Shown here piece after piece: positions 9,877-22,344 of a stretch of 64,000 nucleotides of DNA. The notes beneath the pieces were generated by a model. The model worked only from the letters and a program-made list of their open reading frames with translations, had not been told where the DNA came from and searched no databases. Origin of the DNA: Thozetella sp. PMI_491. Taxonomy: Eukaryota > Ascomycota > Sordariomycetes > Chaetosphaeriales > Chaetosphaeriaceae. The DNA lies in the NCBI GenBank assembly GCA_021432635.1, contig MU270015.1, forward strand, positions 1,655,860 through 1,719,859, read 5' to 3'. Position numbers and translations under genes: made by a program. How positions within the stretch are numbered: position 1 is the first letter of the stretch; each line of letters starts with the position of its first letter.

Positions 9877-12800
9877 TTACATTTTGAGACTGCCCCTCGT
9901 GAACGCCTTCTTGGGTTGTCGGGATTTTGTTCCAGCCGTTGTTGCTGGGAGGAACCCAATCTCCTGTAGAAACTCGATGTTTTTCCTAATAGCCAGTCGT
10001 AAATGCAAAGGCGCCGGGTCATCTTGATCATCCTGAGCTGAGCTGTCAATTGGCCCCTCTGCGTCCCCATCTAGTATGTGTGCGACTGGCCAAAGCGGAT
10101 GGCGCTCTCGCTCGGAAGCTAGAGCACTCTTAATGATGCTTCGCCATTCCGTTGGCTGAACAGGCCGTAAATTGTAGCCAACCGCTTGTAGTTCGCTCCA
10201 GAATCCTTCCCACGTCATCCCGTCTTCGACATTCCACACGCAGTCTCTATCGAAGGCGGTAGGCCGCAGCGCGTATTGGATAATCTCGCTGGCGCACGTG
10301 GTGGCGTCTGATATTGTCAACCAGGACCCGGACTCGCCTGAATTGAAGACCCCAGCGTTGACAGATGCAGACGCGAGGCGCCAGATGAAATCGTCCGTAT
10401 TGGCTACGCCCTCCTGTGGTGTACCGAGAACCAGGCCGGGTCGGACGACAGCAAGATTAGCGTTGCCGGGGGTGCAGCGGGCGGCAGCTCGTCGAACCAG
10501 AGCATCGGCCACGAATTTTGTTTGGCTGTACCCGACGTCACCGGCAAGCGACTTCGCTATGATGGTGTCGCTGCTGTCGCTCGTGAGCAGCTCGCTACCT
10601 CCTGAAACATAGATGAGCCGAGAGTGAGACCCCGCCACGGCGATACGTATAAGCTCTAGTGTTGACAACACGTTTACCGCCTCAAGCACTGCGTATGGTT
10701 TGCTCCAGTGAACGGCGGCGCCATTGTGTATCATGACTTGCACGTTGCCATCTTCGGCTAGTAGCCGCCACTCGGAAGGGCTAAGACCAAGGCGTCTCTT
10801 TGAGAGATCACCAGCCCACACCTGAAGCTTGGCGTCATGGAGCTCTGTCCACCAGAGCCCCCGCGTCGCGGCTTCCACGAGCCGACATTTTGCGTCTTCA
10901 GCGTCCTTGCCACGGACGAGGGCAATGACTTTGGTGACGTCACGGTTTTCAAGAAGCTGGCGGAGGATCTGATTACCAAGGAAGCCATTCGCGCCTGTTA
11001 AAAAGACGGTGATTCGTCGGGCTTTTGATCGTCTTCTAGATCGTGGCGCTCGGTAGACCAGGTCCTGAGCCCTGGCATCAGTCCTGGGTGCCTCAAGCTG
11101 TGCAGCCGCGATGTCCGCGTCGTGTCTATCGATCTCGGCTATAAGGTCTATAGCACGGCCCCTCGTCTCGGTGTTCTTTTTCAGCTTCATCTCGGTGATG
11201 TGTGCAGCTAGTCTTCGGATGGTGGTAGTCCTATCCATCAACACGACCATGCTGATACGCACCTTGAATTCGAACGAGATGAAGTGAAGCAGAGACATCA
11301 TATCCAGAGAGTCCAGCCCAATTGATGCTGGCGAGACATCGAAGAACGGTTCCGCCATTGTCGCTTTTGACTTAATGGCCAGAAGTGTCCTGATTTTGCA
11401 TGCCAGAGTCCAGGAAGGCTCCTCACCGGGCAGAATTGGCATGCTTTGGGCTTTGGCCGTCGGAACTGGTGGCTTAGAAGTGGTCTCAACTGTCAGCTCC
11501 TCTAATAACGAGGTAATCCTTTTCCTGTCGATCTTTCCCGAGCTGCTTAAAGGGAATTCTGCATCTGGTAGGGAGGTAACGTTTATCCACCGCCCAGGGA
11601 CCATGATAGTTGGCAGCTTAGTTGCAAGCTCTTCTTTGATGCGAGCCTCCCATCCAACCGGGCTGGGCTTATGTATCTCGACCACGGCAGTGATCTGCTT
11701 CCTAAGCAGTCCAGTCGAAGGAAAAGCGACTATGCCTAGCTTCACATCCTGGCAAGACATAAGCTGTGACTCAATCTCCCCGAGCTCGATGCGCTGCCCA
11801 TTAACCTTGACCTGGTTGTCCTTGCGCTGTACATAGATCATGGAGCCATCCGGTGTCCGCCGGACTAAGTCGCCGGTCTTGTACATACGCCGCGGGCCAG
11901 CAATTCCTTGCTTTCGAGTCCACGTCGGATCCAGTATGAACGACTTTTTCGTTTTTTCAGAATCGTTCAGGTATCCCTTAGCTAATGTTGGGCCTTCGAC
12001 TAGCAGCTCGCCGATCTCGCCATCGGGAACAAGTTTATCGACATCGTCTGGGTCGACTATCCATGCGATGGAGGTGCTAGGGCGTCCTATGTTGCGACAG
12101 TTCATGGTATCTGTCAGCCTCTGGGACGATACTATAACAGAGCACTCAGTTGGACCGTAACCGTTCAGAACTTCGACTCCGGCGGCCAGCCACTTGGCTA
12201 CGAGCGGTTCATCTGGTGCCTCGCCGCCCAGATCCAATATCCTCACGGTTGGGACCTGTGATGGCTCTAGGATCCTCGCCACAGACGGCGTGAACATGAC
12301 GTAGTCAACTCTCGCCCGGTTCATAAAGCCAGCGAGATCAGAAGTACGCTCTTCTTCAGTGGGGAGACAGATAGCAGAACCGCGCATGAGTCCACCGAAG
12401 ATGTCCCAGCACGATGCGTCAAAGGTGAAAATTGAGAATTGTAGGAAACGTCCTCCTAGGGGCGTCCGGTTGAGTGGCTCATTTGGGTCCGCGCATGTAG
12501 CAAACGCTGAGTGCTGTATCATGACTCCTTTGGGCAGGCCTGTCGAACCGGATGTGAACAGCACGTAGAGGAGACTGTCTGGTGATGCGTGACGTCCAAG
12601 TGGCCTGTCTGGTAAGTCCTTGAAGAACTCAGCATTTATCTCAACCGCGCATTGATTAACAAGCCTAGCGGTCTTGGCGTGAAGGGAAGATGTGAGCACC
12701 ATATGGGCATCGACTTCTTGCATGATACTCCGCAGGCGCGCGTCAGGGTGTTCGGGATTTAAGGGGACGAATGCACTGCCGGCCTTTATGATGCCGAGCA

Positions 12801-15800
12801 TAGCGAATACCGCATATATGGATTTCTCGAAACAGATGGGCACAATCGAGCCCGGGCGGAGGCCTTGACCGATCAAATAGTTCGCCAGCCTGGTTGTGAG
12901 CTTTTCTAGTTCCCCGTATGTCACAGAGCCCTGTGTCGAGTACAAAGCTTCAGTATTGGGATTCTTGCCCGCCACCTCGCTGATGAGATCATGAACGCAT
13001 ACTTCAAGCCTCTTCGGGATGGTGATACCTAGTGTCCTATTCACTTCGGGTGTGGTGGGGCTCTGATCCTTGGCATCGTCGCCAACGTGTAGGTCGCCCG
13101 TAGTTAGCTCCGAAGACTCAGTGAGCTGGAGTAGTTGCCGGAGGAAACTCTTTAACACAGAAATTACTCTGTTCGCGACTTCTTTTGTGATGAGATGTTC
13201 ATCAATATGGGCATGGAATGCGAGACAGTCATCCTGTATCCACACTTCACAAGTGAGCGGAAATGGGACCGGATCTCGTTCGACTAATGCTTCCCCAATG
13301 GGCCCTATCTTCTTCTTCCAGTCGGGCAATTGGATGACCAGTAAGTTCTGGAACGCGTGGGCAGTTTCTCCGTCATCTCCCAGTTGACGGATGCGCTGAA
13401 GACCGAATTGCGCGTGGGACACGGCGCGAGCTGCGTTGTTCTGGACGTAGTCCAGAAAGTCAACGGCCCGCTGATCCGGACGCACGAACAGGCGTACTGG
13501 CACTGTAGCAAGCGTGGGGCCGTCAATGCGGTCTATATTAGGAATCGGAGCGGTACGGCCCGAATCGACGGCACCAAAGAGTACTTCGGTGTTACGTGTA
13601 AAGTGAGAGATCATGAGTGACCACGCGGCGCGGATGACTGTCGGCATCGTAATGCCAGGGACGCTCGGTGAATTTCGTATGGCCAGGTGGTCTTCTATCG
13701 ATGCCCATGCGAAGGAGTGGTACCCAGGCTTTGCAGGCACAGGAAACGTTGATGGCTCTATATCTTGGAACTCGCTTTCCCAGAACCGAGCGCTCTCAGC
13801 GATGTCCATGTTCTGAGTGTATGCAACAAACTTCCGGAAATCTTCCACTGGTGGCACTTGGAGTCCGTTGTACAGGTCGTTGACTCGGTTATACAGCGCA
13901 GATGTGGACCAGCCATCCGAGATCATGTGGTGTATCGTTAATACGAAATACGTAGCCGTCGACTCAGTTATGATGGCAAACCGGCACATTGCCATCCCCG
14001 GATAAATATAATCCTCGCTGTCTGCGGCCCGGTAGCCCTCGAGGTCATCCCCGAGAGACCAGCTGATCTCTCCAGCCCTGGTTACTGCTTGGAGAGAGCC
14101 GGACGAGGTGGGTATGAAGCGAGTCCGTAGGATAGGTGACGATGCCCACGCCTCTTGCCAAACAAGCTTAAATTTGACTATGTCGATACTATCAGGCAAT
14201 GGATGTACCATCTGCCCGACATAGGCGCCAGGTCGGACGAGGGATGCGCTCGCTAGCATCTCCTGCATCGGCGTGCAGGGATATAGGTCTTCGATCAAAT
14301 CTGCCTCTATGTTGCACTGGTCTGCAGCTTGTGACACAAGACTGCCGACCTCCTCGTCTTTAAGAAACATGAAATTTTGAGGCTCAGCTGAAACTTTATC
14401 TGGAATAAAGAAGTGGCAGACAGCCGCCATAGATTCAAGCGTGGACTGTCTGAGAATTGTCGCGACATTGATCTTAAGCTGTGCCTCCCTGCACAAGCCG
14501 ACGACTTTAATGGCGCTAATGGAGTCGCCACCAAGCATGAAAAAATCGTCGGACGGCTGGATTGAGGTCTCTGGGAGCTTCAAGACATTGCTCCAGATGC
14601 GACGGAGCGTTTCTTGGATTTGTGCCGGGCCGGGCTGTGGCCGCTCTCTCAACACCCTCGCCCCGTGGAGCTGAGCGCGCGTTAGACTGGCGCCAAGCGC
14701 CCGCAGTCTCTTTCGGTCTGTCTTCCCAGTTGGACTCTTTGGGATTAAGCAGCAAGGTAGGATGACTTTGGGAATCATGTAGGAAGCCAGGCTAGTGCTC
14801 TTGAGGCGATCCGTAATGTTCTCTGTAAGGCGGATAATATCTGCTTTGTCCGGAGAGTGGTCTCCATCGAACAATATCTCCTGAGATTGCGTGCTGTTCG
14901 TTGGTTGACCCGAGTGCTTTTGGGAGAAGAAGGCCGCAAGAACAGATGTATCGCTCTGCCTAGGTTGGATAAGCTCTACAACGACCTCTAGCGAGTCGTC
15001 TAGAATGGTCCTGAGTTGATGTTCGATCTCGCCGAGCTCGACCCTCTGTCCGTGGATCTTGACCTGCATGTCTTTTCGTCCGAGATATTCGATAACGCCC
15101 TGCGAATTCATGCGGCCAAGATCTCCGGTGCGGTAGAATCGGGAGTACGTGCTAGTAACCCCTTTAAGGAATTCAGGGTTTTCTAGAAAGGCTTGCTTCG
15201 TCCTCACTTCGTCCTTGATGTAGCCGGTCCCAACCACATCTCCTTCAATGACAATCTCTCCGACCACCCCAAGTGGCACCAGTTGCTTGAAATCCGTGTC
15301 TACGATCCATATGGCACAATTTGTCGACAAACCCAGCGGGATGGTCTCGCCAGCTACCAGAGGTGCGCTTGTAATGTTCCCAATAGAACACTCGGCCGGG
15401 CCGTAGGCATTGACAAGTGTCACTCTTGGCGCCCAGGTATCTGCTAGGGACTGTGGCAGAGCTTCTCCTGCCAAGTTGAGTACCTTAAGCGATGGAACCT
15501 GCTCGGGTTGAAGAAGGGCCGCGACCGAGGGCGTGAGCATCGTCCAATTGATCCGCATGCGAGCCATGCACTGGACAAGGTTGTCTAGGCGCTCTTCTTC
15601 TGAGGGCACGCAGACGCAGCCACCGGCGGCGAGGGTACCGAATATTTCGAGAACGGAGACATCGAAGGCAAAAGATGAGTACTGTAACGTACGCAAAGTT
15701 GGCTGGTCAAGGAAGATGGCCTCCTTCTCAAACTGCCAACAGGTGCAAAAGGCTTTGTGGCTAATCATTACACCTTTTGGCTTGCCAGTCGAGCCGCTTG

Positions 15801-17194
15801 TGAAGACGACGTACATGGTATTGTTCGGGTTCGCTGACTGGTGCACAATTGCCTGGCCGGGTGGCCTCTTGAGCTGGCCGAGCAGGGCATCAACAACCAC
15901 GCGTCTAGCAACATCTTTAGGTATCTTGTCTTGGTGTAGGGCGGATGAAAGAACGATCTTGGCGTCTACGTCGGCAATAATGCCGTGCAATCGCGCTATG
16001 GGCAGCGACGGGTCTAATGCGACGATGCCACCGCCAGCTTTCAGAACGGCAAGCAAAGCCACGATGCTTCTGCTTGACTTCTCGAAGATTACGGGGACGA
16101 GAACATCGGGACTAACTCCAAGACTCGAGAGGTGCTCTGCCAGTATGTCGCTCTTGTCCCGCAGGTCGGCATACGTGAGGTTCCCATCCCAGCTCTCGAC
16201 TGCCGTGGCGTCTGAGTACTGATACGTGCTGTCAGCAACGAGTTGATGAGCGAAGGCGTGGTAATCTGCCGGCAGTCGTGGGAGTCTAGTGAGAACTGGT
16301 TAGCCGCATGTTCTTGGCTAGCAGGGTTCCGTTTACTTACGGTCGGTTGTAGGTGAGAATTTGGCGCCGCGAAGCGGGGCTCAAACCCTCGAGGTCGGCT
16401 ACCGTGCACCAGTCGTCTCCTATGCGCAGTAGCTGCCACGTGAGGTGTTCTAGGTCGCCTAGCAAGAGCCGCACGTCTTCGCGCTGAACGCACCGACCGT
16501 CAAATTGCGCTCCCAGGCTGATCTCTTTGTCGAGGACGTGGCATTCGATGACAAGTGAATGCGTATGCTCTGTCATTCCTCCAGTGGCCTCTGTCGGATT
16601 TATGCTGAGTACGGTTTGAAGATCGCAGGCCGTCTTGGCGTCTTCGCTTAGTCCTGCGATCCAAGCAAGCTCCACCGCAGATGCCAAGACGGCAGAGGAC
16701 ACACTGGAGGTCATTCTCAGCAAATTCCTTACTGGCTGGTGCGGTTCCACGAGCACTCGGATTGGGCAAGGACCTTTGGGTCCCTGCAGGCCAAATACGA
16801 CGTCGGGGCTCTCCGTCCTATACGACATGACAACCGCCCACGCAGCCGAGAGAATGCCCGCGACGTTCCCCGACTGCTGGCCTGGAATATCAATGCTCCC
16901 TCCTGACATGCGTGAGGAGCGATTCGGATCCGGAAAATCTTTGATTTCCCTAAGTGTTGTTTTTACTGCCCCGGCGAGGATCCGCTGCCAATAATCTGAC
17001 TCGGCTTCATCCTCGCTTGGACTCGACGGCTTCGTTAGAATCGTCGAGTGTTGGCTAGGCGTTTTTACCGAAAAGTCCAAAGAACCAGAAGGTGAGGGCT
17101 CCCTAGAATGAGAGATTGATCGAGATGCGCCATGAAATGTCCCCGATCCACCCTGGTCGTGGCAGATCTGTGAGTTGAACGCCTGGAAATCCAT
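9877..17194 (-). CDS. Bimodular nonribosomal peptide synthetase with terminal reductase, (C)-A-T-C-A-T-R
   Basis: Two exons (17194-16341 and 16285-9877) join in phase to 2420 residues. Order seen: a short Ser/Pro-rich N-terminus; the C-terminal half of a condensation domain (about 45-285) without an HHxxxDG; A1 (about 300-790, VFTSGSTGKPKG near 450); T1 (LGGDSISA near 870); a complete C domain with HHMISDG near 1073; A2 (LFTSGSTGLPKG near 1532); T2 (IGLDSLDM near 1943); and a thioester reductase with TGANGFLG near 2052 and the catalytic pair in GYSQTK. There is no thioesterase or embedded methyltransferase. It should condense two amino or imino acids and release them by NAD(P)H reduction as aldehyde or cyclic imine. 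My reading of the A-domain pocket residues is DVLSNAAIGK for A1 and DAWSDGGVIK for A2; neither gives me a confident substrate. Architecture is like peramine synthetase minus its M domain. Confidence 0.95.
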
Positions 17195-18720
17195 GATGTG
17201 CCAGATGATACGCGCCTGATGACACAATTAGAGCTGCCCTACTGAGTGAGAAATTAATGGCATACCGGAAGTTACTATCAGCATGTAAGGAAACAGTATC
17301 TCTATTTAGCTGGAAGGAGGGAATTGGAGAACACGCACGATTATGATGCAATGCCGTGGCTAGAAGGAGAGCTCTCCCGAGCGATAATGAGGAAAATAGG
17401 TGCAAACCCGGCTATCGAATTCGATAGCATGTTTCAAATTGCTCAATAAGAGTCAACGGCCGCTAGGCCCATCCCCGGCCGTAAGCCGACGAGACCAGAG
17501 GCAAAAGACAAAAAAAGACTAACGACGCCGTTCGGCGCCGCAACCAAATTCAGCACACCCGGTGACACAGGCGCCTTTTGTCGACGTCTGGCGGTATCAC
17601 CATGACCAAAGTGCCTGACATAGCTCGCCTTCCCAACTGGGCATACTAAAGACCAAACGGGAGAATATTTGACGTCTACGCCCCATAGCTCCATTTGGAC
17701 GATTGGGGCACAGTTAACAGACACACCGTCGACTTTCCGCCGAGTTCTGTAGTTGGTCAAACCACTAGCAGCGTTCTGAGTTGGCAAATAGGAATTGATC
17801 CGCGCTACTAAGTTCCAGGCCCTTCACAGGGAATACCAGCACGAAGAGAGAAGGTCCTCCGTGCCTCGTGAACGCATCCCTGTCCGTCACAGAAAGGCTT
17901 CGGCTCGGTCGTAAGGAATATTCTAAATCAACCAACCATCGCCCGCCCAAATTAGTGCGTCATCAGCTGATTATACTGTTTTAACGATTAATTACCCTTT
18001 TCCACGATCCTGCTTGTTACGATATAGGATAAAGGACCCAAAGGCAGTAGCTAACTATACCTGTATAGGCAGGATGTTTCTTTGTGGATATCCACTCAAG
18101 ATGTAATTATTGGAGTTATTTACTAGATAGGTATGGAATCCTTAGAGGAGGCTAGTTACGCCACTCTGGCCAGGGGTGGGTGCCGGGGCCAATCGGCCCA
18201 AAGAAAAGCCGCCACTCTGTACCACGATGTATAATCGCAGGGGCTTCTAGCCTTGCTCCAGCAAGGTGGCTTTGTATACCATAATGGGGTTAGCATAATC
18301 ATTATTGTGAGTAGCCGTTATATCCAGCCGTTGCTTTACTCCGTACGGCGGGAGCTAGCCCTCACCGCTGACAGCCATTCCGTACCAGGCAGGTCCAATT
18401 GTGCTAGCATGGAGTACGTCATGCGGCCCAAGTCTGACCAGAGGGAGGAAAGGCAGCTCAAAGGAGTATGTCTGGTAAGCATTCAATTCATCATGTCAAA
18501 TCAGGTCATGGCGTAGTCCACACTTCAGGGGTGTTCGCTGTGGGTGCGTGGCGACGGTCAGCGGCGTGGTTCAGACTAGCACCATGTAAGACGGACTAGA
18601 CGCAGTGAGGGGCCGCTCGAGGTTTCTTACACATCAATTTTGGGCCTTGATGATTTAGCACGCCGGTTCGCCGCGTGTCTCTCTCCTCCCCTGCCCGAAC
18701 CCGTGGCTAACCTGTGGAAC
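17195..18720. promoter_or_regulatory. Divergent promoter region between NRPS and MFS exporter
   Basis: About 1.5 kb between two divergently transcribed genes of the metabolite locus. Several short open frames exist (for example at 17443-17787 minus and 18253-18516 plus) but none resembles a known family or has a spliceable continuation that I could find. The upstream in-frame ATG of the MFS gene at 18640 falls inside this region. The stretch most likely holds both promoters. A GC-skewed, CCG-rich patch lies at 17455-17560. Confidence 0.5.
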
Positions 18721-20713
18721 ATGTCCGAGCAGGTGAGCCCGCCGAGAACAGCTGCACAGGTAGCTGGAGACGCCGCGATGCCAGACGGGAAAGAGCCAAC
18801 TAGCGAGTCGATTTCGACCAGCAAGTCAGATGAGGCGCTGCCTGAGTCAACTGTTGGAGACAAGACGATGGCCATCGCCGACGACATCAAGCACATGTCG
18901 GCGACAAAGGCTTTCGCGATTTGGTGCGCAATCGCACTGTCCGCTTTCGGCATCTTCCTCGACGAGGGCATTATCTCAACTGCCATTCCGCAGATCACGG
19001 ATGACTTCCAGTCTCTAGCGGATGTGGGCGTAAGTTCCATCGGGCGGAACGTGTTCCCAGCGATGACGAGAGCTGACATGTGATTAGTGGTACGGCTCTG
19101 CCTACAACCTGACCCTGTGTGCCATGCAATTGCTTTTTGGGCGCATGTTCACCACGTTTCACGTCAAATCTGTCTATCTGGCCTCGGTCCTCCTGTTCGA
19201 AGTGGGCTCTCTCATTTGTGCCCTCTCACACAACTCAGTAACCTTCATCGTCGGGAGGGCGGTCGCCGGATTCGGCGCCTCAGGCGTGTCGAGCGGTGCA
19301 TGCGTCATCATTGGCGCCGCCCTCCCGGCAGAGAAGTTGCCCTTCTACATGGGGGCCCTTGGAATGGTCTATGGAATCGGTGCAGTAATAGGCCCAGTGG
19401 TTGGCGGTGTCATTACAAACAGCTACCTGACATGGCGGTGGTGAGTGATCTCCGCTTTTAATATTATGTGTGAATGCGATGTCCGCATACTTCCCTTGCG
19501 CTGTAGTAGGCTGACGATTTCCTAAGGTGTTTCTGGATCAACTTGCCTCTTGCTGTCCCTACAGTGGCGGCAGTCTTTTTCATGATTAAAATCCCACCAA
19601 AGCCTCTTGGGGAAAAAATGACGCTGTGGGATAAGCTCAAGGCTCTCGACCCGCTGGGAACCGTACTTCTGCTTCCCAGTATTATTAGCTTCATTCTGGC
19701 TTTGCAGTATGGAGGCACACTTGCAACCTGGGGCGATGGCCGTACAATTGCGTGCTTCGTAGTCTCCGGGGTACTAATCATCGCCTTCGCTATCGAACAA
19801 GCTTACATGGGGGACAAAGGTCTTGTGCCGCCACGCCTGGTAAAGGATCGGATGATCGTTTTCTCTGGGCTCTATGCCTTTTGCCTCGACAGCGCCTACT
19901 ATATTCTGTCTTACTATGTAAGTTGTGACGATGTCTAATTTCCAGAATGTTCTCAGTTATGGTAGACTAACTCGTGGCCGCTTACAGCTTCCTATCTGGT
20001 TTCAGGCCATCGAGAATACCTCGGCGGGGGAGTCGGGTCTCCGTTTCTTGGCATTGATCATCGCTTTAGTTGTCAGCATATTTGTCGCTGGTTGGGTCGT
20101 GACCAAGTTCGGCTATTGCCAACCCTTCATGCTTCTTGGAGGAATCCTCGCGGCCGTGGGGGCCGGTCTGCTTTCTACGTTGACGACCATCTCCGGCAGT
20201 AACCTATGGATCCCCTTTCAAGTAATTGCAGGCCTAGGCATTGGCTTTGGCACGCAGCAACCTGCTGTTCTAGTGCAGAGTCTCCTCGAAGACGATGACG
20301 GGACCCTTGCGGTCGCTATTGTAGTCTTCGGACAATGCTTTGGCCCTACTGTATCTATTACAGTTGCCCAGGCTGTCTTCAGCAGCGTCCTGATTAGCGG
20401 CATTACGTCCCAGATCCCCGGCCTTGACCCTGAAGCTGTGCGGAACGCGGGAGCAACAGATCTGCGAAAGCTGGTAGCACCATCTCAGCTGGACGCACTA
20501 TTGGGTATATATAATCGCGCCTTAACAAGGACGTTCATTACTGCCGCTGTGCTTGCTGCAATTGCAACGTTTCTCGTTGCTGGGATACCACTCAGAAAAC
20601 TTAAAGGGGAGGAAGGGCAATCTGACAAAGAAGAACTTGCAGAAAAGCCCCTGGAAAGCTCTGAAAAAAGCAAGCCTGCCGAGGGACTACTTAGATCTGA
20701 TACTGGAGCTTGA
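18721..20713 (+). CDS. MFS exporter, DHA2 (14-helix) drug:proton antiporter type
   Basis: Exons 18721-19029, 19088-19440, 19527-19917 and 19988-20713 join in phase to 592 residues; an in-frame ATG at 18640 would add 27. Landmarks are ALSAFGIFLDEGIISTAIPQ in helix 1, QLLFGRMFTTF in the loop 2-3 region, GVSSGACVIIGAALP and GIGAVIGPVVGGVIT (the antiporter motif C of drug exporters), and WRWCFWINLP before helix 7, all diagnostic for fungal DHA2 exporters such as those serving toxin and NRPS clusters. Both termini are hydrophilic and likely cytosolic. It is divergent from the NRPS, so it most likely exports that pathway's product and may give self-protection. Substrate unproven. Confidence 0.93.
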
Positions 20714-21756
20714 AACCTGAGCACACGTGGGAATCTAATGCAGGGCACATTCAGTTGCAGCTAGCTAAGGGGGATATGAGGACCGTGAAACAGCCCCAGA
20801 TTTCGGAACGGCGGTTATACGACAGGATCTCCTAGTCTCTACCCAGATGTTTCGAAGTAGACCCACTGAGGTACAACGAAAATGTATACGAGGGGGCACT
20901 TCGGAGAAGACCAAGTATCTTCCGGTTGTTCTTCGGGGCCGCGCTCACCTATGGGAAGATTTTCCCCCCTAATGGAGGGAGGATCCAGTGTGGAAGATGC
21001 CATTTTGTGAATTTGCACAGTGTTTAAACCTCAGAGGCCTGATGGTCCCTCGATCACGGAAAGAAAGCTACGTAATGTAAGCCCCCCCCCCCTTTCTTCG
21101 TTTTGTATTTTAGACTGAACATAGAATAGGAGAAGCCCTTTGACATCTTAACGGGCTACCCCGCCACAGGGAGTGGGGAGAGTAGATCGGTATAGATATG
21201 GCCAGTCCTTTCGCGGGTGGATGATATAATCCTCAAGAGCTAAATACTTTATTGTACAAGGGCTAGAATATACTAGTCCTGACTTTGACGCGCAGATTTA
21301 TATGCCTTAGCGGTTATGTAGACTATCTGAGTGCTAGATACCCTGTCAGGGGCGAAGAGCGATAGGTACACCCTAGTTGACGACCAGACGTGAAGATATC
21401 ATCATCGCCACTGGCATCCTTCCTCGGGCACTTTTTGGATACTATTCGGGGATAGGCTTGGAAAAGTCACATCGAGATCACCGGTTTTCTTGAATCGGCG
21501 CATGGATTTTAGACAGTATTCTTGCCTTTTCCTTTCGTAGAAACCACCAAACCGAGCTATCATTGGTTCAAATCAAGATATCAAAGTAAGAGGTACCAGG
21601 AGGAACATAAAAAGCATCCCGAGACATTTGATTGACCAATAAAACAGTCCCAATATCCTCCAAAGTACTGTTCAGGAAGCTTTTACTGGAAAATATGACG
21701 TAGTCACCATCGAACTTCACCCGAAGGGTAGAGAACTTATTTTCTAAGTCGGGAAA
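20714..21756. other. Intergenic region downstream of the MFS exporter
   Basis: About 1 kb between two convergent genes. It contains a run of 11 C at 21082-21092 and AT-rich DNA from about 21230. No family was recognised in any frame; it may contain decayed sequence, but nothing identifiable remains. Confidence 0.45.
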
Positions 21757-22344
21757 TTATGCCGGCTTAGTGCGCAGCTGACCCTCAAAGTCGCGTTTCC
21801 CGAGCGGTACACCTCGCATTCGCAAAATTCCGTAGGCGATGGCGGCATGGAAGTAGAAGTTAGGCAGCGCGAAGGAGAGAAGGTAGGTCTCCGAAGTGAA
21901 AGCGAGTCGCCGGGGGCCAATCTGCAGATCTAGGTCCTTACCCGAACAGCAGTTGACTTCCTCGGGCGTGAAGGCCTCTAAAGCCGCTTCTGCTTGGGCG
22001 ATCCTGTCCTGCAGACCTGCAAACGGAATTGAGCCAACCAGGGGAGGCGCGGCAAACACGCCGCTCTTCACTGCCTCCACAGCACATATCGAATGGTTCG
22101 CCACGCATTCGATGTGGAAGTGAAATGATGCCATATCCTCGAAGAGGCTTGCATTCACAAAGTCATTGGGGTCAATCCTAGTCTCCTTGCAGTGAGAGAC
22201 GGTGCGGTCAAGGAAGCCTCTGACGGCTCTCACGGTCTGGAGAAAAGTCGGTACGCTGAGATCATAGAGCGAGATCGCTATCGGGTTTCCCTCGCTCTTC
22301 TCCAAATGTGTGAGGGAGCTCGGGATAGCTGATATCTCGGACAT
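21757..22344 (-). CDS. DUF1993 family protein
   Basis: A single-exon gene of 195 residues. The start at 22344 (MSEIS) is the first ATG in frame. The core ISLYDLSVPTFLQTVRAVRG and the C-terminal signature GILRMRGVPLGKRDFEG match the DUF1993 family (PF09351), predicted alpha-helical bundles related in shape to DinB-type folds. Function in fungi is not established; members occur near secondary-metabolite genes and as housekeeping proteins. A histidine-rich stretch FHFHIECVANHSI (middle) and NFYFHAAIAYGIL near the end could form a metal site, as in DinB-like proteins; this is inference. It lies convergent to the MFS exporter and may mark the right limit of the NRPS locus. Confidence 0.8.
   Translation of the reverse strand: MSEISAIPSSLTHLEKSEGNPIAISLYDLSVPTFLQTVRAVRGFLDRTVSHCKETRIDPNDFVNASLFEDMASFHFHIECVANHSICAVEAVKSGVFAAPPLVGSIPFAGLQDRIAQAEAALEAFTPEEVNCCSGKDLDLQIGPRRLAFTSETYLLSFALPNFYFHAAIAYGILRMRGVPLGKRDFEGQLRTKPA

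Noticed and set aside
11350-12300. An embedded N-methyltransferase domain in NRPS module 2
   Set aside because: The A2 domain runs from its core motifs straight to the SGKIDRKR end and the T2 domain, with no insertion of the needed size.
17443-17950. Two minus-strand open frames upstream of the NRPS
   Set aside because: They have no family resemblance, no spliceable extension and lie in a divergent promoter region.
20714-21756. A decayed mobile element
   Set aside because: No terminal repeats, target-site duplications or transposase/reverse-transcriptase motifs could be seen; only low-complexity runs.
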